The notes under the pieces were generated by a model. The model saw nothing but the letters and a program-made list of their open reading frames with translations, had not been told where the DNA came from and did no database searches. A DNA stretch of 64,000 bases, from contig JABLXB010000009.1 of assembly GCA_013178305.1 (NCBI GenBank), positions 41,114-105,113 of the forward strand. Reading direction: 5' to 3'. Shown piece by piece: positions 55,750 through 64,000 of the stretch. Positions within the stretch are counted from its first letter, which is position 1. The number at the start of each line of letters is the position of its first letter. Source of the stretch: Bacillota bacterium (lineage in GTDB: Bacteria; Bacillota; Sulfobacillia; JABLXB01). The position numbers and the translations under genes are program-made.

Positions 55750-57421
55750 GGATGCCCCACTGGTTCCGGCCCGCATCCTGAATGAATATACATATTGTCC
55801 AAGGCTGGCATACATCGAGTGGGTTCAGGGAGAGTTCGAGGAGAGTGCCGACACTCTTTCTGGTAGCCTTCGCCACAGGAGAGTGGACCAGGAGGTTGGC
55901 GGCTTTCCAGGCGAGGGAGATGCGGTGTCGAGCGAGGACGGCAGCTCGATTCATGCCCGGTCAGTCATGCTTTCCTCAGCACGACTGGGGCTCATTGCTC
56001 GCATGGACCTGGTGGAGTCGTCTGGTAGTGAGGTCATTCCGGTAGACTATAAGCGGGGGCGTGTACCGGATGTCCCCGGCAACGCGTGGGAACCCGATCG
56101 GGTCCAGTTGTGCGCCCAGGCCTTGATACTCCGTGACAATGGCTACCAGTGCACCCAAGGAATTGTGTACTACAGCAGTAGCAAGACACGTGTGACGGTT
56201 AATTTCGATGAGTCACTTGTTAACACGACGCTGAATCTTCTGGATGGCCTGAAGGCCACGGCGTCTAGTGGGAAGATTCCTCCACCTCTCAATCATAGCT
56301 CGAAGTGTGAAAGGTGTTCTCTGGCCGGGATCTGCCTTCCTGATGAGATCAATCTGATGATAGCGGCGAACGAAGGCCGCAGTATCCCCCAGGAACCCCG
56401 CCGGCTCGTGCCTGCCCTCAAGGACTCCCAGCCCGTCTACGTTCAGGAGCAAGGAGCAATGGTCTCCAAGAACGGCGACGTTTTACAGGTCAAGAAAGAC
56501 GGTTCAGTGGTTCAAGAGGCACGGCTTCTCAGCCTGTCCCATGTGAGCGTTTTTGGGAATGTACAGATATCGACCCAGCTCTTGAGGGAGCTTGGAGATC
56601 GCGGCATTCCTGTCTGCTACTTCACCTATGGCGGCTGGTTTGCGGGGCTCTTCTCGGGAATGAGCCATAAGAACGTGGAGTTGCGCAGAGAGCAGTTCGG
56701 GCTTGCCGCAGATGAGGCCCGAAGCCTGCGGCAATCCGCGGAGTTCGTGTATGGGAAGATCAAGAATGCACGGACTATGCTGCGCCGGAACTCACCTGAC
56801 ACGGGCAAAGGAGCGCTGGCCGAGCTGAGCCGGCTGGCGTTACAGACGCGCAGGGCAGGCAATCTCGAGTCGCTGCTTGGCATCGAAGGAGCAGCGGCCA
56901 GGACCTACTTCTCGCGGTTTGGCACAATGCTCAAGCCCAAGTTCCAGCCAGGTTTCGACTTCAAGAACCGCAACAGGAGGCCTTCGACAGACCCGGTAAA
57001 CGCCCTGCTATCTTTCACGTATGGGCTCCTCGTCAAAGACCTATACCTGACACTGCTATCTGTCGGATTTGATCCGATGATGGGTTTTCTGCATCGACCC
57101 AGATACGGCAAGCCTGCCTTGGCCCTAGACCTGGCCGAGGAGTTTCGGCCACTGGTGGGTGACTCCGTGGTGCTGACGATGGTTAACGGAGGCGAGGTGG
57201 GGCCGCACGATTTTGTCCAGCGGGGAGGCGCGTCCGCTCTCACGGCAATAGGGAGAAGAAAAGTCATATCAGCCTACGAGAGACGGCTCAATACCGAAGT
57301 CAGGCATCCCGTGTTTGGCTATTCCGTAAGCTATCGGAGAGTAATGGAAGTTCAGGCCAGATTGCTGAGCCGGCGTGTAGTCGGTGAGATTCAAGACTAC
57401 GTGCCATTCGTCACGAGGTAA
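55715..57421 (+). CDS. cas4-cas1: CRISPR adaptation protein Cas4-Cas1 fusion
   Basis: The protein has 568 residues. Cas4 part (about 1-215): RecB-type nuclease with D98, VDYKRG (D111, K113), and the four Fe-S cysteines C28, C198, C201 and C207. Cas1 part (about 235-568): metal ligands E390 in LLGIEGAAARTYFSRF, H459 in GFLHRPRYGKPALALDL, and E474 in LAEEFRPLV. Fusion of Cas4 to Cas1 is characteristic of type I-G and couples PAM selection to integration. ATG 55715 follows ACGGAG-type SD; an upstream ATG at 55631 lies well inside csb2. Confidence 0.95.
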   Translation: MGHDLLRETSIEDAPLVPARILNEYTYCPRLAYIEWVQGEFEESADTLSGSLRHRRVDQEVGGFPGEGDAVSSEDGSSIHARSVMLSSARLGLIARMDLVESSGSEVIPVDYKRGRVPDVPGNAWEPDRVQLCAQALILRDNGYQCTQGIVYYSSSKTRVTVNFDESLVNTTLNLLDGLKATASSGKIPPPLNHSSKCERCSLAGICLPDEINLMIAANEGRSIPQEPRRLVPALKDSQPVYVQEQGAMVSKNGDVLQVKKDGSVVQEARLLSLSHVSVFGNVQISTQLLRELGDRGIPVCYFTYGGWFAGLFSGMSHKNVELRREQFGLAADEARSLRQSAEFVYGKIKNARTMLRRNSPDTGKGALAELSRLALQTRRAGNLESLLGIEGAAARTYFSRFGTMLKPKFQPGFDFKNRNRRPSTDPVNALLSFTYGLLVKDLYLTLLSVGFDPMMGFLHRPRYGKPALALDLAEEFRPLVGDSVVLTMVNGGEVGPHDFVQRGGASALTAIGRRKVISAYERRLNTEVRHPVFGYSVSYRRVMEVQARLLSRRVVGEIQDYVPFVTR

Positions 57422-57424
57422 GAC

Positions 57425-57709
57425 ATGCGCCACTCGTACATCGTTAGCTACGACATATGCGACCCCAAGAGGCTGCGCAGGATGCACAAGAAAATGCTCG
57501 GGTTTGGCGACAGACTCCAGCTGTCAGTGTTCAAGTGCGACCTTAACGATCGGGAAAGGGTCCTTCTCGAGGGAGCTGTGCTTGAGATAATGAACCAGAA
57601 GGAGGATCTCTTGATGATTGTGGATCTTGGGCCATCAGACTCCAACACACGCCTTAACTTCTTCGGGAAGCGGCTTCCCAGTTCGGACAGGTCAGCCGTC
57701 ATTGTCTAG
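57425..57709 (+). CDS. cas2: CRISPR adaptation protein Cas2
   Basis: The 94-residue ferredoxin-fold protein begins HSYIVSYDICDPKRLRRMHK with the conserved D10 at the end of strand 1, has LQLSVFKCDLND and the SDSNTRLNFFGKR segment. Cas2 dimers bridge Cas1 dimers during spacer integration. It starts 3 bp after cas4-cas1 and is the last cas gene before the leader. Confidence 0.96.
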   Translation: MRHSYIVSYDICDPKRLRRMHKKMLGFGDRLQLSVFKCDLNDRERVLLEGAVLEIMNQKEDLLMIVDLGPSDSNTRLNFFGKRLPSSDRSAVIV

Positions 57710-57915
57710 TGCTGGTGGAGTACAGTGGGTGCGGAGCATGTTCGAACGGCTACATGGTGAGACAATCTCAGGACCCGCTCGCACCAAGAACCGGCTGGTA
57801 GCACGGCCTGATGCATCGTTCGCTCTGGCAGGGCCTTGGCGATTCATTCGAGTAACACCGACCGCTCGCACCCGTCTTACAAAGGTGCAGGCTGCGCTAG
57901 TTTCTGAGGCGAGCG
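57710..57915 (+). promoter_or_regulatory. CRISPR leader
   Basis: The 206-bp non-coding stretch between cas2 and the first repeat occupies the leader position. The 11-mer CCGCTCGCACC occurs twice in it (57775-57785 and 57862-57872). No convincing -35/-10 pair was found. The degenerate repeat at the far end of the array supports this end as leader-proximal. Confidence 0.75.
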
Positions 57916-60900
57916 GTATCCACGGCTGAAACGCCGTGGCTCAGTTGCAGGGCACGGCGAATCTTATTCTGCATCAGTTGGGAATAACGTATCCACGGCT
58001 GAAACGCCGTGGCTCAGTTGCAGGAGCGCCATCAAACACGCAATACGAGTGTTCTCCTCCGTATCCACGGCTGAAACGCCGTGGCTCAGTTGCAGGTCAT
58101 AGTCGGCTCGCCGGGCTCCCGAGGCTCGGGAACGGTATCCACGGCTGAAACGCCGTGGCTCAGTTGCAGGTGAGATAGGCTTCCAGGGCCTCGACAACGG
58201 CCTGGATCGTATCCACGGCTGAAACGCCGTGGCTCAGTTGCAGGTGAGACGGCGGGCAGCGATGAGCAGCGCGCCGCCGAGTATCCACGGCTGAAACGCC
58301 GTGGCTCAGTTGCAGGGCGCAGCCCCAAATGAAGAAGGCGCTTTGTCAGCGCCCGTATCCACGGCTGAAACGCCGTGGCTCAGTTGCAGGTTACTCGCCG
58401 TCGCCACCCAAAAATGACCCCTCCCAAGTATCCACGGCTGAAACGCCGTGGCTCAGTTGCAGGGGTGTTGCCGCAGAAACCAACTTATCCCTGCGTGGCG
58501 TATCCACGGCTGAAACGCCGTGGCTCAGTTGCAGGTTCACCACGCAATTCCCTTACAACCGTAAGCAAGTTGTATCCACGGCTGAAACGCCGTGGCTCAG
58601 TTGCAGGGTACGTCGGTATCGCAAGCGTGGAAAAGAGTATCAGTGTATCCACGGCTGAAACGCCGTGGCTCAGTTGCAGGGGGAGTCAGCGTGTCGTCGA
58701 AGTTTGCAAGGAAGATGGGTATCCACGGCTGAAACGCCGTGGCTCAGTTGCAGGGCCTATCGTCAGGTCCGGGTAGGCATCTGTCGCGGCCGTATCCACG
58801 GCTGAAACGCCGTGGCTCAGTTGCAGGTTTCTATGACGCGCTTGCACTTCGCCCAGGAGTCCGTATCCACGGCTGAAACGCCGTGGCTCAGTTGCAGGTG
58901 CTCCCGCTGCACCTTCCGCTATTTCAGCGTTCAACGGTATCCACGGCTGAAACGCCGTGGCTCAGTTGCAGGGGAGCAGCAGCGACCTTGCTCTGTGTCC
59001 TAACCATACGTATCCACGGCTGAAACGCCGTGGCTCAGTTGCAGGTGTGCGAGACGCCGGTTCTAAGGGTTTTGGGCGGCATGGTATCCACGGCTGAAAC
59101 GCCGTGGCTCAGTTGCAGGAGCGTACTGGTGAGCTGCTTTTCGCGTTCGCCGCTCGGTATCCACGGCTGAAACGCCGTGGCTCAGTTGCAGGTTGCCGAT
59201 GCTGACTCTGACCGCCCGATATCCATCGGGTATCCACGGCTGAAACGCCGTGGCTCAGTTGCAGGGGTCCCTCCTTCGCTCCCGCTGGCGATGGCCCGCC
59301 GGTATCCACGGCTGAAACGCCGTGGCTCAGTTGCAGGGTGATACCCTGCTGCTCCCTGCCCCATGCGGTCTCCAGTATCCACGGCTGAAACGCCGTGGCT
59401 CAGTTGCAGGGACCGAGACCCCGAGCATGACGTTGGGGAGGGGCCACGTATCCACGGCTGAAACGCCGTGGCTCAGTTGCAGGTCCGAAGCCTCGACGGT
59501 CGCGTTCCCCCAAGCCGCGGTATCCACGGCTGAAACGCCGTGGCTCAGTTGCAGGTCCGAAGCCTCGACGGTCGCGTTCCCCCAAGCCGCGGTATCCACG
59601 GCTGAAACGCCGTGGCTCAGTTGCAGGGCAAACAGGAGCGACGCTCCGCCGCCGAAGACCTCGGTATCCACGGCTGAAACGCCGTGGCTCAGTTGCAGGC
59701 GCGTTCGCCGCTCGTCTTGAGCACGTAAACCAGCATGTATCCACGGCTGAAACGCCGTGGCTCAGTTGCAGGTAGACCGTCGCCATGTGCTCCATGAGGC
59801 TGATGAAATGTATCCACGGCTGAAACGCCGTGGCTCAGTTGCAGGTCGTTTGGCAGATTACTGGGTGGCCCCGGTAGAGGAGTATCCACGGCTGAAACGC
59901 CGTGGCTCAGTTGCAGGTGCTCAAGGCGCTGGGCCTTGCGCATGTTGAAGTCGGGTATCCACGGCTGAAACGCCGTGGCTCAGTTGCAGGACTTCACCGC
60001 CCTTCAGTCTCTGGCCGACCTCGGCCTGTATCCACGGCTGAAACGCCGTGGCTCAGTTGCAGGTAGTACTCGCTCATCACTTATTCTCCTTTCGCGGCTT
60101 GTATCCACGGCTGAAACGCCGTGGCTCAGTTGCAGGGATGTAGCCGCGCATCTCCCGGCTTTGGACGAACAGGGTATCCACGGCTGAAACGCCGTGGCTC
60201 AGTTGCAGGGTGTGCTTGCGGAGGACGGCGGACGGCGTCTCGCAGTGTATCCACGGCTGAAACGCCGTGGCTCAGTTGCAGGCGCAACCAGTGAGGAAGA
60301 CAAGGCGGCTATCATCGAGTATCCACGGCTGAAACGCCGTGGCTCAGTTGCAGGTAATCTCATACAGACGGGATTCGTCGACTGTATTGTTGTATCCACG
60401 GCTGAAACGCCGTGGCTCAGTTGCAGGCAGAGCACGACTGACCCATACATTTTCACTTATCGAGGTATCCACGGCTGAAACGCCGTGGCTCAGTTGCAGG
60501 GTGATCTGCGGAATTCTGAATGTCACCCGATTGCGAAGTATCCACGGCTGAAACGCCGTGGCTCAGTTGCAGGCAGCCTAGTGGGATATTTATTTGGAGG
60601 AGGGAGAATTAGTATCCACGGCTGAAACGCCGTGGCTCAGTTGCAGGGTAGATACTGAGACAAGAAGTATTCCAATTGATGAAGTATCCACGGCTGAAAC
60701 GCCGTGGCTCAGTTGCAGGGTATTAGTTTTTAGTCTAACCCACCTTTCAGTCTCATGTATCCACGGCTGAAACGCCGTGGCTCAGTTGCAGGATGAAGGA
60801 GAAGGGATATTTGCCGTTTGTTGCGAATGGTATCCACGGCTGAAACGCCGTGGCTCAGTTGCAGGAAGCATATATTTACGAGTAGCTAATACTTGGAAGT

Positions 60901-62753
60901 CAGTATCCACGGCTGAAACGCCGTGGCTCAGTTGCAGGGCAGCCGATCCGCGCCGCCGCGAGAGCCGCCTCGCAGGTATCCACGGCTGAAACGCCGTGGC
61001 TCAGTTGCAGGTCATAGGTGTTGATGGTCGTTCCGGTGATCGCCTGCGTATCCACGGCTGAAACGCCGTGGCTCAGTTGCAGGCATTACATCAATATTAT
61101 GATTAACACTATTTTGAACGTATCCACGGCTGAAACGCCGTGGCTCAGTTGCAGGCGGCTCCTGACCGACCCCATGGCGTTCAACGCCCTGGTATCCACG
61201 GCTGAAACGCCGTGGCTCAGTTGCAGGCAGAACGCCTATTGACAAGGGGACAGTCTGTCACTTGTATCCACGGCTGAAACGCCGTGGCTCAGTTGCAGGG
61301 ACAACTGGCGGTTTCCGCACTTATTCAGGGAATGTGAGTATCCACGGCTGAAACGCCGTGGCTCAGTTGCAGGCTTTGCCGCATGTCCCGCACTGGTACC
61401 GCATCAAGAGTATCCACGGCTGAAACGCCGTGGCTCAGTTGCAGGCTGCGGCATTGCCGCTTTATTTTGCAACTGTGCCCCGCCCGTATCCACGGCTGAA
61501 ACGCCGTGGCTCAGTTGCAGGCCCAGTATCCGGAGGATCGATATTAGCCACCTGAACGGTATCCACGGCTGAAACGCCGTGGCTCAGTTGCAGGGAGGAG
61601 ATGGCCGGGTTGGCAAAAGCGAAGAGAGCTCGTATCCACGGCTGAAACGCCGTGGCTCAGTTGCAGGCGCACAAAGCACTAAATCAAACTGTCGCGAACC
61701 AAAGTATCCACGGCTGAAACGCCGTGGCTCAGTTGCAGGGTGAATATCCTCTTCCCTTTCCCCAGGTGCCTCACCGGTATCCACGGCTGAAACGCCGTGG
61801 CTCAGTTGCAGGATGGAGTCTGTGCCGCAGGCCCTTGCGTGGGGCAGGGTATCCACGGCTGAAACGCCGTGGCTCAGTTGCAGGTGCAAGTTTAGCGAAC
61901 CGATTTATATCGGTTTGAATCGTATCCACGGCTGAAACGCCGTGGCTCAGTTGCAGGAAACTCAACCGAGGAGAAGGTGAGGCCGTTCTCTTCGGGTATC
62001 CACGGCTGAAACGCCGTGGCTCAGTTGCAGGTGGTGTACCTCGTCGTGGCGTACACTAAGGCATACGGTATCCACGGCTGAAACGCCGTGGCTCAGTTGC
62101 AGGTTCAAGAAGGGCCAGAAGCGCGGCGGCAAGGTGGATGGTATCCACGGCTGAAACGCCGTGGCTCAGTTGCAGGTCGTGTCAGTCGCTCCGCTGACGG
62201 CGGCTATTGTGGGGTATCCACGGCTGAAACGCCGTGGCTCAGTTGCAGGTCCGGCTACCCATACCTACTAGGCTTACGGAGAACTGTATCCACGGCTGAA
62301 ACGCCGTGGCTCAGTTGCAGGACTCGCTTCGCCGCCAGGAATGTTGACCTTAATCAGTATCCACGGCTGAAACGCCGTGGCTCAGTTGCAGGAGTTTCCT
62401 GAGCAGGTATTCCTGGTGGATCTCGTGGGTATCCACGGCTGAAACGCCGTGGCTCAGTTGCAGGAGTTTCCTGAGCAGGTATTCCTGGTGGATCTCGTGG
62501 GTATCCACGGCTGAAACGCCGTGGCTCAGTTGCAGGTTGTTGGTGCTGCGGACCTCGATTTCCAGAGCGTCCGTATCCACGGCTGAAACGCCGTGGCTCA
62601 GTTGCAGGACCCAAGCATGCCCGATGCCACCAGGGTTAGCGGAGGTATCCACGGCTGAAACGCCGTGGCTCAGTTGCAGGCCCTGGAACTCGCCGTAACC
62701 GATGCAGATTCGCTGTGTATCCACGGCTGAAACGCCGTGGCCCAATTGCCAGG
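57916..62753 (+). CRISPR. CRISPR array, 67 repeats and 66 spacers (type I-G)
   Basis: I located 67 copies of a 36-bp repeat beginning GTATCCACGG and ending GTTGCAGG, with starts from 57916 to 62717. Repeats carry a perfect 7-bp palindrome (CCACGGC and GCCGTGG) with loop TGAAAC, followed by CTCAGTTGCAGG, so pre-crRNA can fold into hairpins for Csb2. Spacers are 35-40 bp, mostly 36-37. Nearly all repeats appear identical; the last (62717-62753) is degenerate downstream of the stem, as expected for the oldest end. Two spacers are present twice in tandem (59484-59519 with 59556-59591; 62393-62428 with 62465-62500). Confidence 0.99.
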
Positions 62754-62919
62754 TCAGGAGGCCCTTGCCGCGGTCATGGCCCTCACCGGGTCAGGATTGC
62801 GGGAGCAGCCCAAGATGAGTACCTCGTAAGGCTAGCGTATAGGGCCCGGCTGATGTTACTGGTACCCTCAGGTATCTGGGCATTCCTACTTCATACCAAC
62901 GCCCGCTCTCCCCGCAGCA
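62754..62919. other. Non-coding stretch after the array
   Basis: A short plus-strand frame continuing out of the last repeat (QEALAAVMALTGSGLREQPK) ends near 62829 and may be a fragment of an unknown gene. Nothing else is recognised. Confidence 0.3.
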
Positions 62920-63276
62920 TTAGCAAGCTTCTGGGCTGCGATGCCCTGACCGAGTCGCGGGGCTTTCTGAAGAGTAGGCAAGACGGCGACACTGCCATCT
63001 GGATCTGTCGCCGGCACTCTGCCGCTCGGCTTCGTCGACGAACAGTAGCTCCCACAGCCTGCGCGTAGACTCGGGCAAGGTCCTGGGACCGTGGTAGTCT
63101 TCGAGGAAGACCTCGCCGACTTTTTCTCTTCCATACCGTCTGAACAGCCACATGATTTGCTCCCAGCTGCCGCGAGAGAGGACGGTCTTGACGACGAGGG
63201 CGGCATGCTTGTCATCATCTATGGTCTCGAAGATGTAGTTCTTGAACACACGGGAAAACGAATCGGGCAGCTTCAT
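62920..63276 (-). CDS. Small partner of AbiEii-type toxin (DUF6922-like)
   Basis: The 118-residue protein has the pattern LPDSFSRVFKNYIFETIDDDKHAALVVKTVLSRGSWEQIMWLFRRYGREKVGEVF, matching small proteins commonly paired with AbiEii nucleotidyltransferases. The last 35 residues are rich in Arg/Ser and unlike the family, so the end may be altered. ATG 63276 has GAGGGGAG 9 nt upstream; the longer frame to 63366 overlaps the neighbour region without an SD. It lies 58 bp downstream of the truncated AbiEii gene, the reverse of the more usual order. Confidence 0.6.
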   Translation of the reverse strand: MKLPDSFSRVFKNYIFETIDDDKHAALVVKTVLSRGSWEQIMWLFRRYGREKVGEVFLEDYHGPRTLPESTRRLWELLFVDEAERQSAGDRSRWQCRRLAYSSESPATRSGHRSPEAC

Positions 63277-63334
63277 GATCAGGGCTCCCCTCAAGGTACT
63301 CAAGCGCAAGTTGGGTTCACTGGCGCGGCGTCGC

Positions 63335-63901
63335 TCATCGAGCTGTCGCGCCCGTCTGCTGTTCAAGAAAACCCTTCACTTGCTGGCGGAGAAACGCTTC
63401 GATGGTGTCAAGCGTGACGCCTGGCTGACTAACCAGGCGCAGCTCCGCGTAGACATCCTCAAGGTCCTTGGTGTAACACAGTTGTTCCAGGAACAGCTTG
63501 GTAGAAAACACGCGCTCTCCTTCAATAATGAACTTCATTGTGGCGTCATCGATAATGCTGTCCAGCGTTGCCATCCCGGACTGGAGCAGGAAATACAGGT
63601 CCACATAGTCGCGGGCCGTAGCGCGCCGGCCCAGTGCATAGGCTTTCATTGCGGCTATCTCTCGAGGGTCAGCGAGGCTTATGCCCCGCAACTCCGGCAA
63701 AATGGTTCCCGCGTCTTTGAGTGGGTGCAGCAGAGGAAATGGATAGCCGATGAAAGACGTCTTTATTCCCATGATGGTCCACGTAACCTGCGTGGCTTCT
63801 CTCAGATCCGGGCTGGCATCGGCTTTGCCGAACAGCCGCTCTATTTCGCGTGCGATGTCAACGCCGGTCCAGAGGGACTGTTGAAAAAGTCGGCTGGACA
63901 C
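63335..63901 (-). pseudogene. AbiEii-type nucleotidyltransferase, N-terminally truncated
   Basis: The frame of 188 residues contains the C-terminal two thirds of the family: VTWTIMGIKTSFIGYPFPLL, LADPREIAAMKAYALGRRATARDYVDLYFLLQSG (the KxxAlxxRxxxRDyvDly motif) and the helical end. The N-terminal GGTALaL and DID-type nucleotidyltransferase motifs are absent. The first residues (SSRLFQQSL) are translated from a TTTTTCAACAGTCC stretch that looks like an insertion-sequence end. AbiEii proteins are type IV toxins or defence factors; this copy has lost its active site. Confidence 0.65.
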
Positions 63902-64000
63902 AGGAAGGACAAGGAAGGTGGCGAAATGGGGGTTGTAAGAGAGACACCGGGGGTGCGGTAATGCTCGTTGGGCCGGATGAGACGAAGCGGCATCGTCTTT
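63870..64000. mobile_element. Possible insertion-sequence end at the window edge
   Basis: GGACTGTTGAAAAAGTCGG at about 63876-63894 resembles terminal sequences of common transposons, and the AbiEii homology stops exactly there. No transposase frame is visible in the remaining 100 bases; it could lie beyond the window or be lost. Confidence 0.35.

Noticed and set aside
57618..57929. 103-codon frame across cas2 end and leader
   Set aside because: It overlaps cas2 and the first repeat and shows no protein features; the region is the CRISPR leader.
57936..62745. Many short frames on both strands inside the array
   Set aside because: They are translations of the repeat (YPRLKRRGSVAG, STAETPWLSCR, ATEPRRFSRGY, LQLSHGVSAVDT) and not genes.

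Overview
The window looks like chromosomal DNA of a GC-rich, endospore-forming, anaerobic-type Firmicute (Clostridia-like; no genus can be named from the sequence). The reasons are: the order rng-rplU-prp-rpmA-spo0B-obg-nadD; Spo0B, SpoIIP and a GerMN lipoprotein; L27 with the N-terminal extension removed by Prp; a T-box ahead of leuS; CIRCE at groESL; strong Shine-Dalgarno sites; and many TTG/GTG starts.

Layout. 1-7048 is a housekeeping string: the RNase G tail, L21/Prp/L27, Spo0B, Obg, NadD, an RRM protein, YqeK, an LCP protein and RsfS. 7017-9989 is the leuS unit, whose T-box leader has a complete tRNA-Ala gene lodged between the specifier region and the antiterminator. 10306-11626 holds comEA and a secreted coiled-coil protein. 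11857-15070 is a lower-GC island with a Zn-ribbon DNA methylase overlapping a PD-(D/E)xK protein, read here as a two-gene restriction-modification system, followed by decayed DNA that includes the C-terminus of a GlpF-like channel. 15757-23259 is a compact and unusual cluster: DUF362 protein, free-standing lipoyl domain, SDR reductase, sigma-54 activator, LipB, ketoacyl synthase, and an ECF S-component fused to DUF1893. 23370-25490 is groESL. 25585-36140 carries comEC, a LysE exporter with an Lrp regulator, holA, a GerMN/AMIN lipoprotein, a D-amino-acid aminotransferase, a B12-radical SAM protein, a CapA-like protein and rpsT. 36235-40397 is a leftward operon of D-aminoacylase, YfcC-type carrier and M20 peptidase. 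40552-46189 carries a small membrane protein, spoIIP, two small membrane ORFs, lepA and hemW.

46190-64000 is a defence island. It begins with debris (a cas6 N-terminus and a frameshifted NYN-domain fragment) and a WYL regulator. A complete type I-G (formerly I-U) CRISPR-Cas operon follows: cas3 with a C-terminal HD domain, csx17, csb1, csb2, a cas4-cas1 fusion and cas2. Then come a leader of about 206 bp and an array of 67 repeats and 66 spacers. The window ends in an AbiEii-type nucleotidyltransferase truncated at what looks like an insertion-sequence end, with its small partner.

The genes that most plausibly act together are the cas operon with its array, the methylase/nuclease pair, the N-acyl-amino-acid/peptide operon, and the lipoyl cluster, whose joint function is unknown. 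Two overlapping spacers imply a 5'-TTT flank on the target, which fits the TTN PAM reported for type I-G.
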